Shown here: positions 9,098 to 19,000 of the stretch, piece by piece
Layout: each line of letters starts with the position of its first letter
Numbering within the stretch: position 1 is the stretch's first letter
Assembly: GCA_016794365.1 (NCBI GenBank)
Contig: JAEUKB010000098.1
Span: 97,708 to 161,707 of the forward strand
Source: Myxococcales bacterium
Lineage (GTDB): Bacteria; Myxococcota_A; Polyangia; Palsa-1104; JAEUJZ01
DNA: 64,000 bases
Reading direction: 5' to 3'
The notes under the pieces: generated by a model
Database searches by the model: none
Told to the model about the DNA's origin: nothing
What the model saw: the letters and a program-made list of their open reading frames with translations, nothing else
Position numbers and translations under genes: made by a program

Positions 9098-10690
9098 ATG
9101 CTGGAGCCCGTCGCACGCAACAAGCTAAGCTTCCGCGTCCTCGGCCTGTTTCAGGATGGCCGAGGCGTGGTCGTCGGTCAGGCTGCGGCGATCTTGCTAC
9201 TCAGCGTCGAGCGCGTTGTGTCCATGCTGCGGCTGCTGAGTGAAGAGCTCTCGCTGGATGACTTGCTGCCGACGCTGCGGATCAATGTCGTCGAAAACAC
9301 GCTGCGTGCCAGCTCGTATCTGCTCAGCGTTCAGACGAGTGACTCGCTGCTCCTCGATCGGGTGGCGCGACTGACACGGCTCGTCGGAGCCCCGCTGTGT
9401 GTGGGAAGCAGCCCGCACTTTGTGGCCTATCGAGACGAGCGCGCGCCACTTGGCTACGACGCACAGCCGCTGTCCGAGCCCGGCGATCTGACACTGTACA
9501 CTCCCTCGTTTGTGCAGTCGTACCGTCGGGTACGCGAGCTTCGACTGACGCAGCTGATCGCGCAGCTTCAGCTCTTGCCGCTTCCGGGCGGACTTCGCGC
9601 CGCACTTTCGCAGCCAGATCTCGACGGGATTGGACAAAAAACAGCGTCTCCGAGCGAGCTGTATCTGACCTGTGGACGCGGGCTGTCCGAGCCGATCTTG
9701 CGCGCGTTGTGGCAGCACGGCACCGACGCAGAATTGCTTGTACCCGACAGCCTACCGCGTCCCGATGTGCTGGAAGGAGAGCAGCGCTCGCACGATCCAT
9801 TGATTCGGATGTCGTCGCCGTCCGTCGAGCTGTTACTTCGACTGTCAAGCTTACCGACGGTGCGACTCTTGCGTCCCGAAGGTGTGGGCATCTTGATCGA
9901 GCTGGGATTTGCGCATCCGCTGCGTCTGTCGTCGCTCCAGAGCCTGTTTCCAAGCGGTGATCTGCTGCTTTTTTACGGCGGAGCGCGTGGCTTTGTGCGC
10001 GCCAAGACGCCCAGTCGGATTCCGCTGGTACGACTGATTTCTCCGACGCTGACGATCGATAAACAGGCTGACGGCTCTGCGACGGAAAGACCCGTGCCGC
10101 TTCATCCGTTTTTGCTGACGACTGCGACGACCAAGCCGCTTCCGATTGCGATCTCGCTGCGACTTGGCCAGCGGCCTGGCGGATCGACTTCGCGTCCACC
10201 GACGGCAACGCTGATTCCTTGGCATCGACTTGCGACGCTGCTGCGCCTTTTCGGTCTTCTGTCAGGAGACGCGCTGTGGTCGCTTCGCGCCGTCGGTCTT
10301 CCGTCAGGACTCTTCGTCTTTGGCAATGACAGCGTGCAGCACCTTGTCTCGGGACAGCTTCTCGACGAGCCTGCACCGCTTCTGTTCGTGCCGCGCAGCC
10401 ATCAACTCTTGCCCGAGCTTCCTCCCGAGCAGCTTCGCAGCCTGCTCTCGCAAGGCGAAGATCAGCTGATCGTGTTTTTGCCGGGGGACGCGCAGCCGCT
10501 GTCGGTGTCGCGCTCGCACAGTCAGCCGCTGTCGCTCAAGCTGCTGTCGGGGCTGGCGTCCAAACAGGGTGTCGCGCTGATGCCCGGATCGATGCAGCCC
10601 GTCGAAGCCACGCAGCTTGACTACGAGCCACTGTCGTTCTTTTCGACGATGCCCCTGTGGGGACTTTCGCGCAGCAAGGAGGACGAGTGA
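9098..10690 (+). CDS. Uncharacterised 530-aa protein, first gene of an AAA+ three-gene set
   Basis: I do not recognise a family. The protein is leucine-rich, soluble, without signal peptide or transmembrane segments, and is built from alternating short strands and amphipathic helices (for example FRVLGLFQDGRGVVVGQAAA at 12-31). Its stop codon overlaps the GTG start of the next gene (GTGA at 10687-10690), and an AGGAGG lies inside its last codons. Translational coupling is therefore likely. The third gene encodes a MoxR/RavA-type ATPase. By analogy with AAA+ ternary systems that pair an ATPase with large substrate-recognition partners, it may be the adaptor or effector; this is inference. Confidence 0.7.
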   Translation: MLEPVARNKLSFRVLGLFQDGRGVVVGQAAAILLLSVERVVSMLRLLSEELSLDDLLPTLRINVVENTLRASSYLLSVQTSDSLLLDRVARLTRLVGAPLCVGSSPHFVAYRDERAPLGYDAQPLSEPGDLTLYTPSFVQSYRRVRELRLTQLIAQLQLLPLPGGLRAALSQPDLDGIGQKTASPSELYLTCGRGLSEPILRALWQHGTDAELLVPDSLPRPDVLEGEQRSHDPLIRMSSPSVELLLRLSSLPTVRLLRPEGVGILIELGFAHPLRLSSLQSLFPSGDLLLFYGGARGFVRAKTPSRIPLVRLISPTLTIDKQADGSATERPVPLHPFLLTTATTKPLPIAISLRLGQRPGGSTSRPPTATLIPWHRLATLLRLFGLLSGDALWSLRAVGLPSGLFVFGNDSVQHLVSGQLLDEPAPLLFVPRSHQLLPELPPEQLRSLLSQGEDQLIVFLPGDAQPLSVSRSHSQPLSLKLLSGLASKQGVALMPGSMQPVEATQLDYEPLSFFSTMPLWGLSRSKEDE

Positions 10691-11742
10691 AAGATCTCGA
10701 CTGGGCGACGACGCTGCTTGTGCGCTTTGTGCTGCCGCTGCTGACCGGTGGACAAGCGATCGTCTCTGTGCCACTCCTCGGCAAAGGGATCGATCGGCTG
10801 CTGCGAGCGATCGACGCGGGACTTGACCACAGCACGCAAGGGCAACGGCTCTCGGAAGCGCGACGACAAGTGCTGGCTGCGCTGGGCATTCTGACAAACA
10901 GCGTCGAGCTTGCGTCCGATCCCGACGGACTACGCATTGTGGCGACGCTGCATGACACGCTGTTTCTTCAGCATCCGTACGGCAAGACGCTCTCGGCATC
11001 GCGACGCGCTGGACTGATTCAGCACATCCGTCGCCAGCTCGTCATCGCGAGTGAGTCGCTGCCCGAGCCAAGTCCCGAGACAGCCCGCGACGGAGCCATC
11101 TATCAAAAGCTCCTGCTTCGCTACAGCCTGTGTGCCGGACTGTGGAACGCCAAGCCAAAGCTCGGCTCGTCGGGATCGCTCGAAGCAGATGTCCTGCCGC
11201 TGGTGCTGGATGCCGACGACAAGCCGCTTGCGCGCTATCTGGCGCACTGCTGTCCGTTGCTGCTGCTTTTGCGTCCACCGCCGGGCTTGCCGCTGCTCAT
11301 CGAGCTGATTCCGTGGCTCCAGCTTCCCCAGGTGACGCGCCTGTTTGTCAGCACGCAGCTTCGACACGGAGTGACGCAGGCGCTCAGTCGAATCGGCTCG
11401 TCGCTGCTACTCATCGCGCAGCAGCTTGCGGAACATCCCGACGCGCTCTCGACGAACGAGCGCAAGACGCTGTGGACGGTGCTCAGCCTGTTTCACCTGC
11501 GTGCGGCGCTGATGGACCCACAGCCCACGACGCCGCCCGACGAGTCGCTTCGCAATGCACTGGCGCTCTATGCGCTCATCGCGCGGACGGTGCCTGCGCT
11601 GGCGCTTCCCGCCGATGTAGGTCACGATCAGCGGCTCAGCAGCCGTGTGCTGCACTATCAGCAAGCCTGTAGCGAGCGCGCCGGGATGAACCGACTGAGC
11701 CAGATGCGAGAGCGCTGTGCGCCGCTTCTACAAGGTCTTTGA
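10687..11742 (+). CDS. Uncharacterised helical protein, second gene of the AAA+ set
   Basis: A 351-aa product starting at the GTG of 10687-10689. The choice rests on an AGGAGG 5 bases upstream and the 4-base overlap with the previous stop; an ATG at 10657 lies inside the upstream gene and is less likely. The sequence is almost entirely alpha-helical, with no membrane segment, no metal motif and no von Willebrand A MIDAS motif (DxSxS). It may be a repeat-type helical partner of the ATPase. No family is recognised. Confidence 0.7.
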   Translation: MKDLDWATTLLVRFVLPLLTGGQAIVSVPLLGKGIDRLLRAIDAGLDHSTQGQRLSEARRQVLAALGILTNSVELASDPDGLRIVATLHDTLFLQHPYGKTLSASRRAGLIQHIRRQLVIASESLPEPSPETARDGAIYQKLLLRYSLCAGLWNAKPKLGSSGSLEADVLPLVLDADDKPLARYLAHCCPLLLLLRPPPGLPLLIELIPWLQLPQVTRLFVSTQLRHGVTQALSRIGSSLLLIAQQLAEHPDALSTNERKTLWTVLSLFHLRAALMDPQPTTPPDESLRNALALYALIARTVPALALPADVGHDQRLSSRVLHYQQACSERAGMNRLSQMRERCAPLLQGL

Positions 11743-11769
11743 TCTAAGTTTCCGACGAAGTGAGTCGCG

Positions 11770-12951
11770 ATGAATACGACTGAATCCAACATCCAACGGC
11801 TGCCGCTGCTCCTGCAAGAGCTGGGACGACGACTGGGCCGCGAGTTTCTGGCCAAAGACGAGATCATTCGGCTGCTGCTGCTCTCGGTGATTGCGGGTGA
11901 GCACATGCTGATCGTCGGTCCGCCGGGAACCGCCAAGAGCGCGCTGGTGCGGTCTTTGGCCCACAAGCTCGACGCGCACTACTTCGAGTATCTGCTGACG
12001 CGCTTTTCAGAGCCGAACGAGCTGCTCGGTCCCGTCGATATTCAGGCGTTTCGCGAAGGAAGCTTCCGTCGTCGCACCGAACAGATGCTGCCCGAAGCCG
12101 AGATCGCGTTTCTCGACGAGATCTTCAAAGCCAGCTCAGCGATCTTGAACAGCTTGCTCGGGCTGCTCAATGAACGGGTGGTGCGGATTGGTGCCGAGCG
12201 CGTCGAGGTTCCGCTGCTTGCGCTGTTTGCCGCCAGCAACGAAGTTCCGTCTGATGACAGCTTGGCTGCGCTGCTCGATCGCTTCCTGTTGCGGGTTCGC
12301 TCGCACAACCTGGAAGGCTTTCACTTTCAGCAGCTTGTCCGCTTTGGGCTCGAGCAGGAAAAAAAGCTCCTCGGAGTGTCCCCATCGGGTACAGCATCCC
12401 CAGCGCTGCTGTCCGCGCGCGAGATCCTGCTGCTTCGTCGCGAGCTGGCCAATCGGCTGTCTTTTTCCGACGAGTTTCTGACGGAATACAAGACCCTGAT
12501 CGCGCAGATTCGCAGCGAGGGCATCTTCGTGTCGGATCGACGGCTCATCAAGCTGCTGAAGCTGTGTGCGGCATCGGCGCTGCTCGACGGAAGAAGCCAA
12601 GCCGATCCCAGCGATCTGTTTGTACTCAAGCACACCTGGAACACCGTCGAACAAGCCGACATCTTGGCAGGCATCGTCGATCCAGTGCTGCGAAGGCATC
12701 GTCACAGTCAAAACCGCAGCGACGCGACGAGCAGCCAGAGCCTTGCGGCCATGCAAAGTGAGCTGCAAGCCCTGCGAATCAGCCTTCAGCGCGCCGGAGA
12801 GCTATCCGACGTACAGCTATTTGCCAAGCTGCGCACGCTCGGCGAGCTACGTGCCGCACTACAAAATCACGGCAGCGACGAAAGCCAGCGCGCTGTCAGC
12901 GACATTGACGCGCTCCTCGACAGCGTGGTCCACAGCGCACCGATTGGATAA
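11770..12951 (+). CDS. MoxR/RavA-type AAA+ ATPase
   Basis: A 393-aa AAA+ ATPase of the MoxR clade, closest in motif style to RavA. It shows Walker A GPPGTAKS at 50-57, the RFSEPNELLGPVD pore/insert segment at 78-90, Walker B IAFLDEIFKAS at 112-122, sensor 1 LFAASNE at 152-158 and an arginine-finger stretch LLDRFLLR near 169-176. A helical lid domain and a C-terminal helical tail follow. MoxR ATPases remodel or load partner complexes, often with vWA proteins encoded alongside. No vWA protein is present here; instead two unrecognised proteins lie directly upstream on the same strand (27-base gap). The molybdopterin oxidoreductase begins 12 bases after its stop. Confidence 0.92.
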   Translation: MNTTESNIQRLPLLLQELGRRLGREFLAKDEIIRLLLLSVIAGEHMLIVGPPGTAKSALVRSLAHKLDAHYFEYLLTRFSEPNELLGPVDIQAFREGSFRRRTEQMLPEAEIAFLDEIFKASSAILNSLLGLLNERVVRIGAERVEVPLLALFAASNEVPSDDSLAALLDRFLLRVRSHNLEGFHFQQLVRFGLEQEKKLLGVSPSGTASPALLSAREILLLRRELANRLSFSDEFLTEYKTLIAQIRSEGIFVSDRRLIKLLKLCAASALLDGRSQADPSDLFVLKHTWNTVEQADILAGIVDPVLRRHRHSQNRSDATSSQSLAAMQSELQALRISLQRAGELSDVQLFAKLRTLGELRAALQNHGSDESQRAVSDIDALLDSVVHSAPIG

Positions 12952-12963
12952 GGAACCGCCACC

Positions 12964-15132
12964 ATGCCCAGCACGCACCATACGACCTGCAACCTGTGTG
13001 AAGCCATGTGCGGCTTGTCCGTCACCGTCGAAGACAACAAAGTCACCAGCCTGCGTGGCGACAGCGAAGATGCGTTTTCCGCCGGACACATCTGTCCCAA
13101 AGCCTTCGCACTGCGCGAGACCTTCGACGATCCCGATCGCCTGCGTCAGCCGATGCGTCGCACCACCAGCGGCTTCGTCGCCATCAGCTGGGAAGAAGCC
13201 TTCGACGAGGTCGCGCGCAACCTGCTCCACATCCGTCGTCGCGATGGCAAGCACGCGATCGGGCTCTACGCGGGAAATCCGATGGTTCACAACCTGCACG
13301 CGCTGCTTGGCTATGCCGGGTTCACGCGCGCACTCGGAACCCGCAATCGCTTCGACGCCAACTCGCAAGATGCCAACCCACGGCTGCTCACCAGCCTGCT
13401 GCTGTACGGCGAAAACACCACGATTCCCGTCCCTGATGTCGATCGCACAAGCTATCTGCTGATGCTCGGAGCCAACCCAGCCGCGTCGGGCGGAAGCCTG
13501 ATGACGATGGGCGATGTCAAACACCGACTGCGCGGCATCACCGAGCGCGGCGGCAAGCTGGTGCTTATCGATCCACGTCGCAGCGAAACCAGCGAATACG
13601 CCAGCGAACATCACTTCATCCGTCCCGGTGGCGACGCAGCGCTGCTTTTGGCGATCCTGCATGTGCTGTGTCAGGAACAGAAGGTGCGCTGGGCGAACGT
13701 GCGTGAAGTGGCCATCGGAGCCGAGCGCATCGAGTCCCTGGTCAAAGACTTTCCGCCCGCTGCGGTGGCCGACGCGACTGGCATTCCGGCAGAGACGATC
13801 GTGCGCATTGCCCGGGAGTTTGCGGCGGCACCACGCGCGGTGGCATACGGACGCATCGGAACCTGCCAGCAAGAGTTTGGCACCGTTGCCAACTGGCTGA
13901 TCGATGTGCTCAACCTGTTTACCGGAAACCTCGATCGCGAAGGCGGTTCGATGTTCCCAAGCCCGGCGTTTGACCTGGGCAGCGTCGGTCGCAAGGTCGC
14001 TGGCACAAGCTATGCGCGCTGGCGCTCGCGAGTTCGCAGCCTTCCCGAGGTCGCAGGCAACTTGCCAGCCTCGGCACTCGCCGAAGAGATCGACACCGCT
14101 GGACCCGGACAGATTCGCGCGCTCGTCTGCCTGCTGGGCAACCCGGTGATGTCGGTTCCGAACAGTGCCCGGCTCGATCGCGCGCTGAGCAGCCTCGAGT
14201 TCATGGTGTCGCTCGACTACTACATCAACGAAACGTCGCGTCACGCGCACATCATCTTGCCGGGCCGACACGCGCTCGAGCGCTCGCACTACGATCTGGT
14301 GTTTCACTCGCTTCAGGTGCGCAACACCGCGAAGTATTCGCTGCCCGTCATCCAGCCGCATCCCGACTCGCGCACGGACTTTGACATCCTGTACGAGCTG
14401 TCGATGCGGCTCGGCGGACTACGGACCGGATTTCCTGTGGTGGATCGCGCGCTTGCGCTTGGACATCGCATCGGGCTGCGCATCACGCCGGAACACATCT
14501 TGGATCTGATGCTGCGCACAGGTCGCTACGGAGACCGCTTCCTTCCCGGTCGTCACGGACTGAGCCTTCGGAAGCTCAAAGAAGCGCCGCACGGAATCGA
14601 TCTAGGACCGCTGCGTCCGTGTCTGTCTGAACGGATTCAAACCAAAGATCGCAAGATCCAGCTTGCGCCGCAGCTTCTGATCGATGATGTCGCGCGCGTC
14701 AAGACGTGGCTACAGCAGAACAGCAGAGCCAGCGATCGCGGACTGCTCCTGATTGGACGAAGGCAGCTACGCACCAACAACTCGTGGATGCACAACTGTC
14801 CGTCGCTTATCAAAGGTCCAGATCGATCGGCGCTGATCATGCATTCCCAAGATGCGAGCGCGCTCAACTTGCAGGCCGGACAGACCGTTCAAGTCGATAG
14901 TCGCGTCGGATCAATCACGGTCACACTCGCAGTCAGTGATGAGGTGATGCCGGGTGTGGTGTCTTTGCCTCATGGCTTTGGACATCAGCACGTCAAGGAC
15001 ACGCTGCGTGTAGCCGGATCCCTGCAAGGAGCCAACGTAAACCTTATCACCGACGATCATTTCTTGGATCCACTGTCAGGAACCGCCAGCCTAAACGGCG
15101 TTCCTGTGCGAGTCCGTAGCGCTGCTTCATAG
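12964..15132 (+). CDS. Molybdopterin oxidoreductase (formate dehydrogenase/DMSO reductase superfamily)
   Basis: A 722-aa cytoplasmic enzyme with no Tat signal. Cysteines C9, C12, C16 and C44 (CNLCEAMC, then GHICPK) bind the N-terminal [4Fe-4S] cluster. The following domains bind the bis-molybdopterin cofactor (LIDPRRSETSEYA, GGDAALLLAILHVL, NWLIDVLNLFTGNLDREGG). The C-terminal beta-barrel dinucleotide-binding domain is present (LRTNNSWMHNCPSLIKGP, VSLPHGFGH). In the position where formate dehydrogenases have Cys or Sec, the segment reads RFDANSQDANP, suggesting Ser or another ligand, so a formate dehydrogenase call is not safe. AAGGA precedes the ATG, and the gene lies 12 bases after the MoxR ATPase stop. 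The substrate is unknown. Confidence 0.92.
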   Translation: MPSTHHTTCNLCEAMCGLSVTVEDNKVTSLRGDSEDAFSAGHICPKAFALRETFDDPDRLRQPMRRTTSGFVAISWEEAFDEVARNLLHIRRRDGKHAIGLYAGNPMVHNLHALLGYAGFTRALGTRNRFDANSQDANPRLLTSLLLYGENTTIPVPDVDRTSYLLMLGANPAASGGSLMTMGDVKHRLRGITERGGKLVLIDPRRSETSEYASEHHFIRPGGDAALLLAILHVLCQEQKVRWANVREVAIGAERIESLVKDFPPAAVADATGIPAETIVRIAREFAAAPRAVAYGRIGTCQQEFGTVANWLIDVLNLFTGNLDREGGSMFPSPAFDLGSVGRKVAGTSYARWRSRVRSLPEVAGNLPASALAEEIDTAGPGQIRALVCLLGNPVMSVPNSARLDRALSSLEFMVSLDYYINETSRHAHIILPGRHALERSHYDLVFHSLQVRNTAKYSLPVIQPHPDSRTDFDILYELSMRLGGLRTGFPVVDRALALGHRIGLRITPEHILDLMLRTGRYGDRFLPGRHGLSLRKLKEAPHGIDLGPLRPCLSERIQTKDRKIQLAPQLLIDDVARVKTWLQQNSRASDRGLLLIGRRQLRTNNSWMHNCPSLIKGPDRSALIMHSQDASALNLQAGQTVQVDSRVGSITVTLAVSDEVMPGVVSLPHGFGHQHVKDTLRVAGSLQGANVNLITDDHFLDPLSGTASLNGVPVRVRSAAS

Positions 15133-15200
15133 CCAGTCCGAACGACGTAGGAGTCTGTTCGGAGTCTCTCTACACACGTTGGGAGCGAAAAGGAATCGCC

Positions 15201-15950
15201 ATGACTCATCCGGTTCGCATCATCGGTAGCTATCTGTCTCCCTTTGTTCGCAAAGTCCTGGTGTTTCTGGATCTGAAAGGAATTCCGTATCAGATCGATC
15301 CGATCATTCCGTTTTTCGGAGATGATCGCTTTTCGCAAGTCAGTCCGCTGCGGCGTGTTCCTGTGCTGATCGATGACAAGGTAACGCTGAGCGATTCCTC
15401 TGTGATCTGTCAGTACCTAGAAGATCGTCATCCGACGCCAGCGCTGTATCCGCAAGACATCGTGAAGCGAGCCGAAGCGCGCTGGTTGGAAGAGTATTCC
15501 GATACGCGCATGGCAGAAGTCTTCATCTGGCGCATCTTCAACCAAGTGGCGATTGGTCCAGCGGTTTGGGAAGAGCCCGCCAATTCCGATGTCGTCGAGC
15601 GTGCGCGCGAACAAGAGCTGCCGAGCATCATGGACTACTTGGAACAAAAGATGCCTTCTTCAGGCTTCATATTCGGCACTGTCTCGATCGCCGATGTGTC
15701 CTTGGGTGCGATGTTTCGCAACGTCATGCTCTCGCGGATTACCTTGGATGCAACGCGCTGGCCCAAGACCGTGTACTACCTAGAGCGCGTGCATTCCCTG
15801 GATTCGTTTGCCAAGCTGTTTCCCATCGAGCATCGCTTGATTCGGACGCCTCCGCGTCAGCATCGGGCGGTCCTGGCAGAGCTTCAGGTGCCGCTCACCA
15901 AAGACAGCTATGCCGCAGAGTCTCCGCGACGAGGACTGATGCGTACGTAG
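15201..15950 (+). CDS. Glutathione S-transferase family protein
   Basis: A 249-aa GST. The N-terminal thioredoxin-fold domain (1-80) contains the active-site region SYLSPFVRKVLVFLDLKGI, the cis-proline VPVLIDD strand and the glutathione gamma-glutamyl contact DSSVICQYLEDRHP. The C-terminal all-helical domain follows, with the conserved SIADVSLGAMF helix cap. The ATG is preceded by AAGGA. It lies 68 bases after the molybdoenzyme and may be transcribed with it. The substrate is undetermined. Confidence 0.9.
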   Translation: MTHPVRIIGSYLSPFVRKVLVFLDLKGIPYQIDPIIPFFGDDRFSQVSPLRRVPVLIDDKVTLSDSSVICQYLEDRHPTPALYPQDIVKRAEARWLEEYSDTRMAEVFIWRIFNQVAIGPAVWEEPANSDVVERAREQELPSIMDYLEQKMPSSGFIFGTVSIADVSLGAMFRNVMLSRITLDATRWPKTVYYLERVHSLDSFAKLFPIEHRLIRTPPRQHRAVLAELQVPLTKDSYAAESPRRGLMRT

Positions 15951-16000
15951 TATTGACCGCGCTCGCACTTTGATGAAACGATACGAGACGGACATTCGCT

Positions 16001-19000
16001 GTGGATGCCTTCGCCATCGTACCTGGGGCTCGGGTCGGTCCCTATGAAGTCCTCGATCAGCTCGGTCGAGGAGGCATGGGCGTCGTCTTTCGCGCACGAC
16101 ACATTCAGAGCGGAAAGCTGTACGCGCTCAAGACGGTCAAGGCCCCCAATCCGCACCTCCTATCGAGCATTCGCCGCGAAATTCAGCGGCTGCGGCGCTT
16201 GTCGCATCCCGGTGTCGTCCAGCTTCGCGATGAAGGGGTGTTCCACAACCTACCGTGGTACACGATGGAGCTGTTTGACTGCGGAACCTGGGAACAGTTC
16301 AACGAACGTCATCACCCAGCGAACAGACCGTCGCAACAGCCGCTGCCAAAGCCCGCTCTGCAAGAGCTACTGACCCGTACGCTGTCTCTGTGTGACGCCC
16401 TCGCCTACATCCACGGAGAAGGAGTCGTTCACCGAGACATCAAGCCATCCAACGTGTTTTGGCCGGGACGAGAGCGTGCAGTTCTGGTGGACTTTGGACT
16501 GGTGCTTTCCTACAGCCGTCCTGATCGCAGAGAAGCGCTGCAAGTGGCGCCGCTGATGGCTGGAACGGTCGCCTACATGGCACCGGAACAGATTCAGGGA
16601 GAGCCAGTAGATGCGCGGGCCGATATCTTTGCGCTCGGCTGCATGCTGTATGAAAGCCTCACAGGAGTCCTTCCCTATCCAGCGACGCTCAGCGAGCGAC
16701 TGAAACAGAGAGAGACGCAGGTTCGTCCGCCCTCTGTACTGGCCCCGTGGCTTTCCAAAGGACTCGATGAGCTGATCTTGCGGATGCTCGCGCCGGATCG
16801 AAAAGATCGCATCGGGCACGCAAAAGACATCACGCAGGCACTGACTTCGTCTCTGTTTGTGGATGCACCGCAGCTAGACATCGAGCCCACGCGCAGCCGG
16901 GACTATCTGTATCGCTCGGGATTTGTGGGACGCGACGATCTGCTCGTCAGCTTGAATCAGCAGCTTCACAAGCTCCTTGCAGGCGAAGGAAAGCTCCTCC
17001 TTATCGAAGGAGAGAGTGGCAGTGGCAAGACCCGACTGCTCAGCGAGCTACTACGGAACGCAAGTCACATCGGCGTGTTTGTCGCAACCGGAGAGTGTCC
17101 TCCGCAGCATGCAGCAGACAACGGAAACCCGGTGATTCACATCGGACCGCTCAAGCCGCTGCGTCCCTTGCTTCAGTCGATTGCTGATCGCTGTCGTCAA
17201 GATGGTGCTGCCTGTACGGAACGACTGCTCGGATCACACTTGCATGTCTTGTCTGCGATTGAGCCCGCGCTGAGCACGCTCCCTGGTGCAGACAGACTCC
17301 CGAAAGCGGCTCCCTTGCCGATTGATGCAGCCAAACATCGTGTGCTGAGCGCGCTGTCGGACTGCATGACCACGCTGGCGAAAGAGCGACCGCTGCTGCT
17401 CCTTCTGGATGACTTGCAGTGGGCCGATCCACTGACGATGGAGTTTCTGGTTCATCTCGACAATACAGCGATCCCTGGTGCGCCCATCCTGATCTGTGGA
17501 ACCTTCCGAAGTGAAGAGATGACCACAGCCCTGCGCGAGCTGATGCAGCGATCCAGCATCATGCGACTCGCGATGCGCAGACTGGATGAGCACGCGGTCG
17601 GACAGATGATCGCCGACATGCTGGCAGTACGACAAGCACCGATCGAGCTGGTGAGCGTTCTGCAAGAAGTGTCCGCAGGGAATCCGTACTTCATCACAGA
17701 GTATCTTCAGACTGCGGTCAGTGAACAGATCTTGCGACGGGATGGACAGCAGGGCTGGATGCTCGCAAAGCCAACGTCTACGTCATGGCAGACCAAGCTG
17801 CGCGAGCTGGGACTTCCAATCACGCTGCAAGCGCTGATTTCACGCCGGATCAATCAGCTTGAAGGAACGCTGCGCACGGTGGTGATGACCGCATCTGTGC
17901 TGGGCAGAGAGTTCGATGGTGAGCTTCTGTTTTCGATCTGTGGTCTGTCGGAATCCGATGGTGCCGATGCGCTCAACGATCTGCTCCGACAGCAGCTCCT
18001 TGATCCAGCCGGTGGGGGTCGCTATCGCTTCGTTCATGACAAGCTGCATGAAGCGGCGTATCAGTCTCTGTCTGCACAAGAAAAGCGACAGCTTCATCTG
18101 GCAGCAGCCCAAGCGATGGAAGCCTTACAGAGCGATCACTTCTTGGGACTCGCTCAGCATTACACCAGCGCCAACGAACCAGACAAAGCACGGATGTATC
18201 TACAGCGTGCTGCACTGCCTCTGCTCCGAATTGGCGCGCACCAAGCAGCGACTCCTCTTCTTGCGCAAGCGCTGCGCTTTGCCGACGAGCCAGGCTGTGT
18301 CCTAAGCACCGAAGATCGCGCCGAGCTACATCGTGTGTATGCCGATGCGCTGTTTGGCATGGGAGACATTGAACACAGCGCAGAACACGCAGAGCACGCG
18401 CTGACCTTGCATCATGTCTCGATTCCCAAGAGTCGCTTTCAGCTTGTACTGAGCCTGCTGCTTCAGACCCTTGAGCAGTTCTACTGGCTGATGCGCAAAC
18501 CCGATCTGACGCGACCAAGTGATGAGCGATCCCTCACGGTTGCGCAAGCTGCACTGCGTCTATCCACCTGTCATTTCGCGGACAGTAGGAAGCCGATTCC
18601 TTCTCTGGTATCGACGCTGCTCGCTGCCAACTTGGCCAATCGCGCTGGACACAGTGGTCCGCGTGCGATTCCGTATGCAACGCTCGGCTATGTCACTGCA
18701 ATGATGAAGATTCCCTTGCTACCGCAGCGCTACTTTCGTGATGCGGTTGAAGATGCGATCGCTCGCAGTGACACCCACAGTCAGGTCGCGGTCGCAGCGT
18801 ATGAGTGCGCGCTGTATCAGTCGCGCGGACAGTGGGCCGAAGTGGATGCCAGTGCGCGCAGAGGAATCGAAGCGGCAGAGCGCAGCGGAGATCTGCTTGG
18901 ACACGAAGCGATGGTGATGCTGCTGGCCGGAAAGGAAATGATTCGTGGACAGCTTGATTCAGCAGCCATCCATCTTGAACAAGTCTGTCACACTGCTGCG

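Noticed and set aside
9324..10376. A 350-codon minus-strand frame
   Set aside because: Arg/Ala/Ser-rich shadow of the 530-aa gene, which has a proper coupled arrangement with its neighbours.
12859..14361. A 500-codon open frame on the minus strand
   Set aside because: Antisense to the molybdopterin oxidoreductase, whose cysteine motifs and length are clear; no recognisable protein features on this strand.
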